DNA from: Paenibacillus hamazuiensis
Lineage (GTDB): Bacteria > Bacillota > Bacilli > Paenibacillales > NBRC-103111
DNA length: 64,000 bases
Direction: 5' to 3'
Assembly: GCF_023276405.1 (NCBI RefSeq)
Contig: NZ_JALRMO010000001.1
Location: forward strand, 4,712,001-4,776,000
Of this stretch, positions 42,592 to 51,199 are shown in pieces; within the stretch, counting starts at the first letter, position 1; every line of letters begins with the position of its first letter. The position numbers were made by a program, and so were the translations under genes. The notes under the pieces are model-generated. The model did not search any database, had not been told where the DNA came from, and saw only the letters and a program-made list of their open reading frames with translations.

Positions 42592-43549
42592 GCGCGGCTC
42601 CCTCCCTTATCCCTCTTTGATACGGGCCGAACGCCTTTTCGTACCGCGCCCGCAGCTCCGGCCAAAGCGGCTCGTACATGTCGCGGATTTCGTGGATGAC
42701 ATGGCCGTGGAACCGCGCCCGCAGCCCTGCAGCAAGCAATTCGAAAGGGAGGTTGCCCTCCCCGATCGGCGCATGCATATCTCCCCGCCCGAGCGGAGTG
42801 AGGTCGTATTGGCTTTTTTCCGTTGAAAAGCAGGCTTTGCCGAAATTGTCATGAAGGTGCAGATGAACGACGTAGGGCGCAAGTTTCTCGATTTCGTCGT
42901 GCCAGTCCAGGCCGTACATATGGACGGAAAGCGCCAAATGCCCCGTATCCAATGCGGCCCCGACATGGGAATGGCCGATCTCCTCAAGCTGCTCGGCAAG
43001 TACATGCGGGATGACCGAATAAGCATAATCCGGACAATCCAAATAAGGCCGCATATTTTCCATTGCAATGACGACGCCGCATTCCCGGCCGAGATCGCCA
43101 GCGCGGATCATCCACTGCCTCTCCCGAAGCATCAGCTCCGCCTTCTCCTCGGAAGAATGCTTTCGCCACACCTGCGGGAAAAGAAACTCCTCCTCCCCGA
43201 CGAACCGGCCTACATGGTACACCATCACCTCGGCCCCGATCGTCCCGCTGATCTCCACGGAGGCAAGCAGGCACCGTTCGTCGGCCGAAGCATCGCCCTG
43301 GCGAAACAGATTCACATCGAAGGGAGCGTGCGTCGTATAGCGGAGCGGAAAGCCGCCCAGCAAACGGCGGTAGGCGGTCAGCCGGTCGCGGTCGATCATG
43401 CCGTTTTTCAGGATATTCATCGCTTGAACAGGCAGCTCGACCGTTTCAAAGCCAAGCTCGGCGATTTTATGCAATTTCGTTTTCAGCTTCTCCAGATTGC
43501 TCGTCGTATCGCTGATCGGCAAGCTGACTCCCATGCCCTTGAGCTTCAT
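42584..43549 (-). CDS. TIM-barrel sugar phosphate isomerase/epimerase-like protein in the phn operon
   Basis: 321 residues of the xylose isomerase-like / AP endonuclease 2 superfamily. Metal ligands appear in order: VIAMENMRP (Glu), VGAALDTGH (Asp, His), VVHLHLHDN (His, Asp) and HAPIGEGNLPF (Glu region). The start is ATG 43549 with GAGAGGGGGG ahead; the frame open to 43729 covers phnM and is not used. The gap to phnM is 13 bp and it overlaps the PHP gene by 8 bp, so it is a stable member of the operon. It is not one of the classical phn genes. Isomerisation or epimerisation of a ribose phosphate formed by C-P lyase is a reasonable but unproven role. Confidence 0.8.
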   Translation of the reverse strand: MKLKGMGVSLPISDTTSNLEKLKTKLHKIAELGFETVELPVQAMNILKNGMIDRDRLTAYRRLLGGFPLRYTTHAPFDVNLFRQGDASADERCLLASVEISGTIGAEVMVYHVGRFVGEEEFLFPQVWRKHSSEEKAELMLRERQWMIRAGDLGRECGVVIAMENMRPYLDCPDYAYSVIPHVLAEQLEEIGHSHVGAALDTGHLALSVHMYGLDWHDEIEKLAPYVVHLHLHDNFGKACFSTEKSQYDLTPLGRGDMHAPIGEGNLPFELLAAGLRARFHGHVIHEIRDMYEPLWPELRARYEKAFGPYQRGIREGAALA

Positions 43550-43562
43550 GCGAACCCCCCTC

Positions 43563-44753
43563 TCATGACCGGACGGCTGCCGGCGATTCCGGACGGTAGG
43601 CCATCCGGCACACCGTCTGCCCGCCGACCAGCACCTGATCGATGACCGGACGGTCGTCACGCGTATAGGCAAGCAGCACATCCGCGTCCTTACCCGCCTC
43701 GAGAGAGCCGGTCCGGTCGCCGATGCCAAGCGCTTTCGCCGGATTCAGCGAAATCATGTTGCAGGCGAAAGGCAGGTCATAGCCGAGCTTGTGCAGCAGG
43801 AACGCCGCCTGCAGCATGGACGGCGGGTAGTAGTCGGAGCAAAGAATATCGACCACACCCTCCCGAATCGCCTCCAGCGCGGACAAATTGTTGCTGTGGG
43901 AGCGGCCGAGCATCACGTTCGGAGCGCCCATTACGACATGCAGGCCGCGATTTTTGGCCTCCAGCGCCACCTGCAAATCGACGGGAAACTCGCTGATGGA
44001 AGCTCCCCACGACTCAACCAGATCCAGCTTGTCGATCGAATCGTCGTCATGCGAAGCGAGCGGAACTCCTTTACTTTTCGCCAGCTCCGCCACCATGCTC
44101 AAGTTTTCCCGGCTCACCTTGGGCTGCTGTCTTCTTGCCTCCAGCAGCTTCAGCGTCTCTTCCTCCGAGAGCTTCTGCCGCTCCATGACAAACCGTTTCT
44201 GAACCTCCAGATTGCGGTATTGGCCTTGTCCCGGCGTGTGATCCATGAAGGACAGCTGGTCCAGCTCCCCTCCTTCCAGCATCTCCACGACATGCGGCAC
44301 GGCGCTCAGATTGACGATCTCGAAGCGGAGGTGTACCCGATGGCGGATCAGACGTCTTTGCGAGGCCAACTCGCGGATCGTGCGAATCACCTTTTTCACC
44401 GACTGATTGCGGCGGATTTCTTTGGCCGAGTTGTCGTCCCACATGCTGAGCGAATGATAAATCGTCGTGATGCCTTGGGCGGCCAGTTTCCGTTCCAGCT
44501 CGTAAAAGGACAGCTCGATCGGGAACAGGCTCGTCGGACGGGGCTGCATTTCGTGCTCGATCGCATCGCTGTGCGTATCGATGATGCCCGGGAGAACAAA
44601 CATGCCGCCGGCGTCCAAATCGTTCGGGCCCGGGACCTGCGGAAATCTCAGAATCTCGGCGATCACGCCGTTCTCCATCACCAGAGTCCCGTTCTCGATG
44701 ATGCCGTCCGGGGTCACGATGCGGCCCCCGCAGATTTTTCGAATATCCGTCAT
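43563..44753 (-). CDS. phnM: PhnM, alpha-D-ribose 1-methylphosphonate 5-triphosphate diphosphatase
   Basis: 396-residue amidohydrolase-fold enzyme that removes pyrophosphate from the PhnGHIL product, giving ribose 1-methylphosphonate 5-phosphate for PhnJ. Landmarks: LPGIIDTHSDAIEHEMQPRP (metal His), FEIVNLSAVPHV, SFMDHTPGQGQY, GVPLASHDDDS and ILCSDYYPPSMLQAAF. Normal length. It follows phnL by about 50 bp and precedes the TIM-barrel gene by 13 bp. Confidence 0.96.
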   Translation of the reverse strand: MTDIRKICGGRIVTPDGIIENGTLVMENGVIAEILRFPQVPGPNDLDAGGMFVLPGIIDTHSDAIEHEMQPRPTSLFPIELSFYELERKLAAQGITTIYHSLSMWDDNSAKEIRRNQSVKKVIRTIRELASQRRLIRHRVHLRFEIVNLSAVPHVVEMLEGGELDQLSFMDHTPGQGQYRNLEVQKRFVMERQKLSEEETLKLLEARRQQPKVSRENLSMVAELAKSKGVPLASHDDDSIDKLDLVESWGASISEFPVDLQVALEAKNRGLHVVMGAPNVMLGRSHSNNLSALEAIREGVVDILCSDYYPPSMLQAAFLLHKLGYDLPFACNMISLNPAKALGIGDRTGSLEAGKDADVLLAYTRDDRPVIDQVLVGGQTVCRMAYRPESPAAVRS

Positions 44754-44802
44754 GCGTTAGTTCTCTCCTTTAGTTGCCGTGGCATTATGTTTGGCGAAAC
44801 AT

Positions 44803-45507
44803 TTAGCGGGCATGCGCAGTCTGCCCCAGCACCGCGCGCAAATCCATGATGTGGTCGGCCACCTTCCCCATGACGTCCCAATCGTGAAACACGCCGACCA
44901 TCGTCGTCCCTTCCTCCTTCATTTCGTTCAGAAGGTTCAGCACGCGTTTCTTCGTTTCGTGATCGAGCGATGCGGTCGGCTCGTCGAGAATAAGCAGCTT
45001 CGGCTTTGCGATCAGCGCCCGCGCCAGGTTGACCCGCTGCTGCTCTCCGCCGCTGAACGTTGCCGGGAACGCCTTCCACAGCTCCCGGGGGATGCCGAGC
45101 CGCTGCAGCATTTCCTCGGCGGGCTTCCGAGCTTCATCCATCGAAAGTCCGAGAGGCAGCAGCCTCTCCGCGACGACATCGACGGCCGGAACCCGCGGAA
45201 TCACCTTCAGAAACTGGGTGACGTAGCTGATTTCAGTCCGGCGCAAGTGCACGATGGCGCGCTCCGGCGCCGCCGCCAAATCGATCGGGCCGTAAAGCCC
45301 GGAATCGTACCGGATCGAACCGGAGCTGGGAAGATAAGTCCGGTATATGCATTTCAAAATCGATGATTTCCCGATGCCGCTGGGGCCGGCTATGCCGAGA
45401 AATTCGCCTTTCGCCGCTTCGAATGAGAGGCCTTGAAACGGGTGAATCGTCATTTTGCCCGTCATCGAAAGCTCGAACGTTTTGGAAAGCTGATCTACTT
45501 TAAGCAT
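44803..45507 (-). CDS. phnL: PhnL, ATP-binding subunit of C-P lyase
   Basis: 234 residues, ABC-type ATPase needed with PhnGHI to couple phosphonate to the ribose of ATP: Walker A GPSGIGKSS, signature FSGGEQQRVNLARAL and Walker B LLILDEPTASLD. The ATG at 45507 (RBS AGGGGG) gives the family's normal length and N-terminus (MLKVDQLSKTFELS); the frame open to 45573 covers the end of phnK. The gap to phnK is 13 bp. Confidence 0.95.
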   Translation of the reverse strand: MLKVDQLSKTFELSMTGKMTIHPFQGLSFEAAKGEFLGIAGPSGIGKSSILKCIYRTYLPSSGSIRYDSGLYGPIDLAAAPERAIVHLRRTEISYVTQFLKVIPRVPAVDVVAERLLPLGLSMDEARKPAEEMLQRLGIPRELWKAFPATFSGGEQQRVNLARALIAKPKLLILDEPTASLDHETKKRVLNLLNEMKEEGTTMVGVFHDWDVMGKVADHIMDLRAVLGQTAHAR

Positions 45508-45520
45508 ATATATGAGCCCC

Positions 45521-46411
45521 CTACAAAAGCGAATGGACAAGCAGCTGGGTATACGGGTGCTGCGGGTCTTCAAGAATTTGATCGGTCAGCCCGTGCTCGA
45601 CGATACGTCCGTTCTTCATCACCATCGTACGGTCGGCCAGCATCCGGATAACCCCGAGATCATGCGAAACGACGATCATCGCGACCTGAAGCTCCCGCTG
45701 AATATCCCGGATCAGGTCGATCACCTTCGCCTGAACCGACAGATCGAGCCCGGTCGTCACCTCATCGAGCAGCAGCAGAGGCGGATTGTTGGCGAGCGCT
45801 TTGGAAATTTGCACGCGCTGCTGCATGCCTCCGCTGAACTGCCGGGGCGGCTCGTCCATGCGGGAGACCGGAATCTCGACGCGGTCCAGCAGCTCGGCAG
45901 CCCGCTTGCGGATCGTGCCAACGTGGAAGTGCCCCGCCGCAAACAGCTTCTCGGCGATGTTCCCGCTGGAAGAAAAGGCCATGCGCAGCCCGAGAAACGG
46001 ATTTTGATACACCATGCCCATCACATGGTTGCGGATGTACCGCTTTTGCTGCGACGATTCCCGAAACAGGTTGCTCCGGCCGTCCTTATAAGTCGAGATC
46101 GTCATCTCGCCTCCGGTCACTTCCTCGTCGAAATACAGGCATTTGACCATCGTGCTTTTGCCGGAGCCGCTTTCCCCGACGACACCGAGAATTTCCCCGG
46201 GATACAAGTGAAAATCAAGCGAGCGGCAAGCCCAGATGCTTCCGCAGATCGGGCACCTCGACGAATCGGCATCCTCCGCCGGGGGATGCTCGCAAGCTGT
46301 GCAGCCCGCCCCGAAGCGCTTGTCGAGACCGCGTACGTGCAGCAGCGGCTTTTCCTCCAGGAGGAGACGCCCTGTGTCTGCCTGTTCCTGTTCCAACCGC
46401 ATCGCGCTCAT
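45521..46411 (-). CDS. phnK: PhnK, C-P lyase-associated ATPase with a cysteine-rich insertion
   Basis: 296 residues. ABC-type ATPase that binds the PhnGHIJ core: Walker A GESGSGKST, signature FSGGMQQRVQISKAL, Walker B LLLLDEVTTGLDLS, switch VSHD. Ahead of Walker A an insertion carries Cys37, Cys40, Cys53, Cys56 and Cys62 (GCTAC and RCPICGSIWAC), which looks like a small zinc ribbon and is not found in E. coli PhnK. ATG 46411 overlaps the stop of phnJ by 4 bp and has AAAGGAGG ahead; the frame open upstream to 46543 is phnJ antiframe. Confidence 0.93.
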   Translation of the reverse strand: MSAMRLEQEQADTGRLLLEEKPLLHVRGLDKRFGAGCTACEHPPAEDADSSRCPICGSIWACRSLDFHLYPGEILGVVGESGSGKSTMVKCLYFDEEVTGGEMTISTYKDGRSNLFRESSQQKRYIRNHVMGMVYQNPFLGLRMAFSSSGNIAEKLFAAGHFHVGTIRKRAAELLDRVEIPVSRMDEPPRQFSGGMQQRVQISKALANNPPLLLLDEVTTGLDLSVQAKVIDLIRDIQRELQVAMIVVSHDLGVIRMLADRTMVMKNGRIVEHGLTDQILEDPQHPYTQLLVHSLL

Positions 46412-47283
46412 AATGCCGCCTCCTTTTGCTGCCATCCGGCTTGCTGCATTTTTTTGCAATAGGCGGTGTCCGAGCATTGGTATAATGGTCCCTCGCCGTA
46501 CTCTCCGGCCACCTCGTCCAAAAACGTGCCGGCGCTGCCGCAATGACGGCAGCTTTTGCCGGCAAACGACTCGACCTTGAAGCGGTAATCTTCGAATTCA
46601 AGGGGCTTCACGTTCGTAAAAGGCGGGACGGCGTAAATTTTCTTCTCGCGTCCTGCCCCGAACAGCGTCAGATGCTCGGCCTGATGCAGCTTCACGTTGT
46701 CCCAGCGCGGAATCGGGCTCGGCGCCATGATGTACCGCTCATGCACCATGACCGGATAATCCGCGCCGAGCGTAATGTCGCCCCACTTTACGATGCCCTC
46801 ATAAAGCGTAAGCCACATGGCGCTGTAATCCATCTCGGCATGCTTGCGCCGGGAGAGCTGCTCCTTCCGCTCCACCTTGCGCAGCGGCTCCGGCTGCGGA
46901 ACCTGCAGCACGAGGATTTGGCCTGCGCGGAGCTTTTCCTCGGGAATCCGGTGGCGCGACTGGATGACGTCGGCTTCAGCGGTATCCTCCGTCGTCCGTA
47001 TGCCGCTCGTCTCCTCGACCAGCCTGCGGATGCTGACGGCGTTGACGCTGTCGTCGTTGCCTTGGTCGATCACCTTAAGCACATCCCGCTTCCCGATGAT
47101 CGACAGGGTCAGCTGCAGGCCGCCCGTTCCCCAGCCTCTGCCGATTGGCAGCTCGCGCGAAGCAAACGGCACCTGGTAGCCGGGAATGGCTACCGCCTTC
47201 AGCGATTTGCGGCGAATTTCCCGCTTCGAGCCTTCTTCGAGAAATGCAAAATTATACGCCGGCGGGTTGAACTTCGGTCTCAT
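46408..47283 (-). CDS. phnJ: PhnJ, radical SAM carbon-phosphorus lyase
   Basis: 291 residues. Cleaves the C-P bond of ribose 1-methylphosphonate 5-phosphate, releasing methane and the 1,2-cyclic phosphate. Cys245, Cys248, Cys270 and Cys276 are spaced exactly as in E. coli PhnJ (Cys241, 244, 266, 272): three for the iron-sulphur cluster and the last as the thiyl radical residue. Motif GTFLDE and QCSDTAYC are conserved. RBS GGAGGAG at the ATG. It overlaps phnI by 32 bp, so translation is coupled. All catalytic residues are present. Confidence 0.97.
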   Translation of the reverse strand: MRPKFNPPAYNFAFLEEGSKREIRRKSLKAVAIPGYQVPFASRELPIGRGWGTGGLQLTLSIIGKRDVLKVIDQGNDDSVNAVSIRRLVEETSGIRTTEDTAEADVIQSRHRIPEEKLRAGQILVLQVPQPEPLRKVERKEQLSRRKHAEMDYSAMWLTLYEGIVKWGDITLGADYPVMVHERYIMAPSPIPRWDNVKLHQAEHLTLFGAGREKKIYAVPPFTNVKPLEFEDYRFKVESFAGKSCRHCGSAGTFLDEVAGEYGEGPLYQCSDTAYCKKMQQAGWQQKEAAL

Positions 47284-48424
47284 GCGCCTTCTCCTCCTTC
47301 TTCTGTTCCTGAAACCGCGCCTGCGTCTCCCGGATTCGGTCGAGAGAAGACTGGAACGTAATATAATGCGGCAGCTTCAAATGGGAAACGAAGCCGTTCG
47401 ATTCGACGCTGTCGATGTGGATCAGCACGAACTCCTCGTCCTGCGCCGGCGCCGAGCCTTCCGTTTCCAGACTGCGCTCCAAAATGGACATGGAGATCGC
47501 CTTCAGCTCGTTTTGTCCGAAGCAAAGTCCGTAACCCGGCACAAACTGCACTTGCCCGGACTGTTTATTTTGGGTGAACGAATTGATCGATTCCACCTCC
47601 GTCAGCAGCACTTCTCCGATGTAAACGGAACCTTGTTCCGCGTCTTCATCTTCCGGGCCGCCGCCCGGATACGGAACGTACACCGGAGCATAGCCGACGC
47701 GCAGCTCTCCGATCGTCGGATGCACCGCCCCATAGCCGCGCATGCTGCTGTAGGCGAGCGCCGTCATCGCGCCGGTCTCCCCACGGGCCAGCGTCTGCAG
47801 GCGGGCGGAGCGCGGCGCCGGGAACGTCAGCTTCTCGCGGGTGATGTCGAACGGCTCCGCTTCCGCGCGCTCCGCAGCGCCCATCAAGCCCTGCTCGCGC
47901 AGCAAATCGGCCACCTTGCGGAAGGTGAACGGGGTGCCGTCGGCAGCGTCCGCTGTAAAATCGTCAAGAGATTCTTGCAAATATTCGCGGACAAACGAAC
48001 GGATATCGTCCAGCCGTTCCTCTCTAAGGCCAAACTTCAGCATCCGGTGGGTATAATCATAGGTCGGACCAAGCACCTGTCCGCCGGGAATGTCGCGAAA
48101 CGACGAGGAGATGCGCCGGATGACCCGCATATCGGCGGGATCGACGGTAAGCGAATAATGATTGCGCGGAAGCGTGGAACGGTAAGCCCGAATCAGAAAC
48201 GCCGCCTCCGCCGGGTCGCCTTCCGCCTGCTTCAACGCAAGCGCGGCATGCTCTGGCGCGTACAGTCCGCCTTCGCTCATAATCCGGTCGACGAGCAGTC
48301 GAAGCTGCTTCTCCACCGCTTCCACCGGCAATACGGCATGGGTGTCTTTCACGCGGTAGTATTCCGTCAGCCGATCCGCCTGCGCGATCGCCTCCCGGCC
48401 GCCCGTTACGGCTACATATGCCAT
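47252..48424 (-). CDS. phnI: PhnI, C-P lyase core subunit
   Basis: 390 residues. Subunit of the PhnGHIJ core and the nucleosidase/transferase that, with G, H and L, forms ribose 1-methylphosphonate 5-triphosphate from MgATP. Landmarks: MAYVAVTGGREAIAQADRL, YAPEHAALALKQAEGDPAEA, RVIRRISSSFRDIPGGQVLG, YDYTHRMLKFGL and YGLCFGQNELKAISMSIL. Overlaps phnH by 13 bp and phnJ by 32 bp. Confidence 0.96.
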   Translation of the reverse strand: MAYVAVTGGREAIAQADRLTEYYRVKDTHAVLPVEAVEKQLRLLVDRIMSEGGLYAPEHAALALKQAEGDPAEAAFLIRAYRSTLPRNHYSLTVDPADMRVIRRISSSFRDIPGGQVLGPTYDYTHRMLKFGLREERLDDIRSFVREYLQESLDDFTADAADGTPFTFRKVADLLREQGLMGAAERAEAEPFDITREKLTFPAPRSARLQTLARGETGAMTALAYSSMRGYGAVHPTIGELRVGYAPVYVPYPGGGPEDEDAEQGSVYIGEVLLTEVESINSFTQNKQSGQVQFVPGYGLCFGQNELKAISMSILERSLETEGSAPAQDEEFVLIHIDSVESNGFVSHLKLPHYITFQSSLDRIRETQARFQEQKKEEKAHETEVQPAGV

Positions 48425-49065
48425 TGCCGCTCAACCTCCTTTACTTGAGTCGTTCTGGGCAAAGCCGTCAGATCGCCCGCTTCCGTATACAGGAACAAGT
48501 CGACGCCAAGCGGATATTCGCCGTTCGCCCGCTCCCGCTCCTCCAGCCATACCGGGGACAATCCGTCCACTGTGCATACCGCTTCCCCCGGTATGCCGGG
48601 TCCGCTCAAGCGGAGCGGCAGCACTTCCGCACCGGGCAGGGCCCGTCCGCCTTCCGCCAGCTGCTCCACACGGATGAAAACAGTCGCGCTTTGATCGGGC
48701 GCAACGAGCGTTCCCCGCTTCGCCGAAGCCATCACGGACCGGATCTCCTTCTCTGAGGCAAGACCGTCGGCGAAAATATAATCTGCTGCATCGACAGCGG
48801 CTTCCCTGCTGAATGTCATCCGTTTGATGTAAGCAGCCAGCCCTTCCTGCCCCTTCAAACGGACGGCAAACCCGACCTCCCCGTCGAGCAGCGTCAATGC
48901 GATTCCGGCTGCAGCGGCGCTGACGCCCTCGGGCACACTCGGCCGACCCGCGTCCTCCACCGCGTGTTCTACCGTTCCCGGGCGGGCTATAACGTCCAGC
49001 AGCGACCTGTACAGCTTCTGGGTATCGTGAATCGGATCGAACCCGTGCGAGCTATTTTTTTCCAT
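48412..49065 (-). CDS. phnH: PhnH, C-P lyase core subunit
   Basis: 217 residues. Structural subunit of the PhnGHIJ core. Recognised by GFDPIHDTQKLYRSLLDVIA, RPGTV, GIALTLLDGEV and the end GVDLFLYTEAGDLTALPRTT. Start ATG 49065 with GGAGG 6 bp upstream; 14-bp overlap with phnG and 13 bp with phnI. Confidence 0.95.
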   Translation of the reverse strand: MEKNSSHGFDPIHDTQKLYRSLLDVIARPGTVEHAVEDAGRPSVPEGVSAAAAGIALTLLDGEVGFAVRLKGQEGLAAYIKRMTFSREAAVDAADYIFADGLASEKEIRSVMASAKRGTLVAPDQSATVFIRVEQLAEGGRALPGAEVLPLRLSGPGIPGEAVCTVDGLSPVWLEERERANGEYPLGVDLFLYTEAGDLTALPRTTQVKEVERQWHM

Positions 49066-49492
49066 AAGATTCCTCCATGGTGTCAAAATGAACGCGGGTT
49101 TTCATCACCAGCTCATGCTCTCTTGCCCGGCGTTCGGCCGTCCGCCGCTCTTCCTCCAGCAGCTCCGCCTCCCACGCTTCCGTCTCCGGAAGCTTTGCAT
49201 TCAGAGCCGCGTCGACGACGGCAAGCTCGTAAGCGCGCTCGGCATCCTCGCCGATCAAAATGCCGAAGCCATGGGCATCCCCTATCGCCACCGTACACTC
49301 GGTGACAAGCACCTCGCCCAAGTAAAAAGGCTGCTGCGAGACGGAATCCCGCGCCTTGCTCATGACGAGCGATTTCTCGGGCGGCTTGACGACAGCCGGC
49401 TCGTAGCGGGCTTCGATTTGCCCGCACAGCCTGTGCAGCAGCGCCGGGTCGCCGTCTATTAATATCCGCGTCATTCGCGATCTTTTCAGCAA
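49052..49492 (-). CDS. phnG: PhnG, C-P lyase core subunit
   Basis: 146 residues. Small subunit of the PhnGHIJ core, recognised by MSKARDSVSQQPFYLGEVLV and GHGFGILIG-like text (DAHGFGILIGEDAERAYEL). Start TTG at 49492 is supported by GGAGGG 6 bp upstream; an ATG at 49474 is the alternative. It begins 1 bp after the stop of phnE, so transport and lyase genes are one transcript. Confidence 0.94.
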   Translation of the reverse strand: MLKRSRMTRILIDGDPALLHRLCGQIEARYEPAVVKPPEKSLVMSKARDSVSQQPFYLGEVLVTECTVAIGDAHGFGILIGEDAERAYELAVVDAALNAKLPETEAWEAELLEEERRTAERRAREHELVMKTRVHFDTMEESYGKK

Positions 49493-49493
49493 A

Positions 49494-50351
49494 TCAAACC
49501 CTCCTTCGAAGTTTCGTTTTCAGCCGGTTGCTGCATAGCTCCACCGTAAATACCATGGCAAAAATAACAAGCGCGACGAAGCAGGCGGAATCGAATTCGT
49601 AAGCCCGCATGGCGTTGGCGATTTCAAAGCCGATCCCCCCGGCGCCCACGACGCCGAGTACGGAGGATTCGCCGATATCGACCTCCAGGCGGAATACGCT
49701 CCAGGCCAAAAACGAGGTGAACACGCAGGGGAGTATGCCCTGGCACACGATCTGAAGCCAGCTCGCTCCGGTGGCCCGCATCGCCTCGATGACGCCTTCC
49801 TCCACCTCTTCGATCGATTGCGAAAACACTTTGGTCAGCATGCCGGTGGCATGAGTGCAAATCGCCAGTATTCCCGGGAACGGCCCCATGCCGACGGCTA
49901 CGATAAAGATGAGCGCCCACACCAGCGTCGGGATCGAGCGAAGAAACGAAGCAAACCCTTTGACCGCGGCAGCGGTGCGGGGGGAAATATTTTCCGCGGC
50001 CAAAAAAGCGAGAAAGAAAGCGATGCAAACGGCCAGTACGGTCCCAACCAGAGCGATCTGCAGCGTCTCCAGCGCCGCCGCCAGCACATGCTGCCATTCC
50101 GATGCATTGGGCGGAAACATCAGCGCGAACGATTGGATAAACTTCCACGTTCCTTGAAACAGCACCGTATAGTTAAAATCCAGTTGGTGCAAGCAAAATA
50201 CAAAGAAAAACGCGCCGAACACAGCCGCCCCCCGCAAAACCGGGTCCTTCCGCGGCTTTTCCGGATGTATCCGGGAATCGGCGACGGCGGCATCGGCAGC
50301 TCCCGCACCGCCAGCTGCCGTCCGCCGGGACGGCACAAACTCCGTACTCAT
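49494..50351 (-). CDS. phnE: PhnE, phosphonate ABC permease (second copy in the operon)
   Basis: 285 residues with six predicted TM helices. The EAA-type loop EVEEGVIEAMRATGASWLQI and the end ELCSNRLKTKLRRRV are those of PhnE. The 60-residue polar N-terminus is rich in Ala/Arg. It overlaps the first phnE by 4 bp; together they form the heterodimeric membrane channel with PhnC and PhnD. The first PhnE is about equally long, so this is an old duplication with diverged sequences. Confidence 0.95.
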   Translation of the reverse strand: MSTEFVPSRRTAAGGAGAADAAVADSRIHPEKPRKDPVLRGAAVFGAFFFVFCLHQLDFNYTVLFQGTWKFIQSFALMFPPNASEWQHVLAAALETLQIALVGTVLAVCIAFFLAFLAAENISPRTAAAVKGFASFLRSIPTLVWALIFIVAVGMGPFPGILAICTHATGMLTKVFSQSIEEVEEGVIEAMRATGASWLQIVCQGILPCVFTSFLAWSVFRLEVDIGESSVLGVVGAGGIGFEIANAMRAYEFDSACFVALVIFAMVFTVELCSNRLKTKLRRRV

Positions 50352-51199
50352 AGGATCCTCTCCCTTAATTTGCTCGTAATGAATTCCGTCACAAGCACCA
50401 GCGCTATGACCATAATGATGGCCAGGCTGACCTCCTTGAACTGGAACAGCTTAAGGCCCTTTTGAATCGCGAACCCGAGACCGCCGCCGCCGACCATGCC
50501 GATCAGCGTCGAAGCTCTGACATTGAGCTCGAGTTTATAAAGCGACCATCCGATAAAACCCGGCATGAATTGCGGCAGCACGGCCTGCGAAAGCACCTGC
50601 AGATAAGAGGCTCCGGCCGCTCTTAAAGCTTCCACCTGGCCCATGTCGATCTCTTCCAAAATTTCCGCATATGCGCGTGTCAGCGTGCCGACGGAGGTCA
50701 CGATTAAAGCGAGCGTGCCTACAAGGGTGCCGAGGCCAAAGGCGACAACAAAAAGAATACCCCAGATGAGTGTCGGGATGTTGCGCAGCACGGAGCAAAG
50801 CGCTCGGACGACCACCTGCACGAGCGGGTGCGGGCTTGTCGTACGCGCCGCAAGAAAAGCGAAAAACATGGAAACAAACGCCCCTACCACCATGGCGACA
50901 AAGCTGATGTACAGCGTGTCGAGCGCAGGCCCGATCAGCTTGCCGATTCGCGTCACATCCGGCGGCAAAAAATCGACGAAAATAAAGCGGAATATTTCAC
51001 CCGTCCCTTCCGCAAGCGCCCTGAACGAGAACCCCGTCCGGGCTGCAGACCACACGGTTATCCCCACAATGACTGCAGCGATCGACCAGCTCATCTGCCG
51101 CTTCCGGCGATGCAGCTCCCGAAGCCGCTCCTCCGCTTGGGTTTCCGCTCGATGATCCGCCCGGTTATCCAATTGACCGGCGATATCCGTCCCGCTCAT
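50348..51199 (-). CDS. phnE: PhnE, phosphonate ABC permease (first copy in the operon)
   Basis: 283 residues, six TM helices, loop EEIDMGQVEALRAAGASYLQVLS and the C-terminal ALVLVTEFITSKLRERI typical of PhnE. Overlaps phnC by 4 bp and the second phnE by 4 bp (ATGA), so all three are coupled. Confidence 0.95.
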   Translation of the reverse strand: MSGTDIAGQLDNRADHRAETQAEERLRELHRRKRQMSWSIAAVIVGITVWSAARTGFSFRALAEGTGEIFRFIFVDFLPPDVTRIGKLIGPALDTLYISFVAMVVGAFVSMFFAFLAARTTSPHPLVQVVVRALCSVLRNIPTLIWGILFVVAFGLGTLVGTLALIVTSVGTLTRAYAEILEEIDMGQVEALRAAGASYLQVLSQAVLPQFMPGFIGWSLYKLELNVRASTLIGMVGGGGLGFAIQKGLKLFQFKEVSLAIIMVIALVLVTEFITSKLRERIL

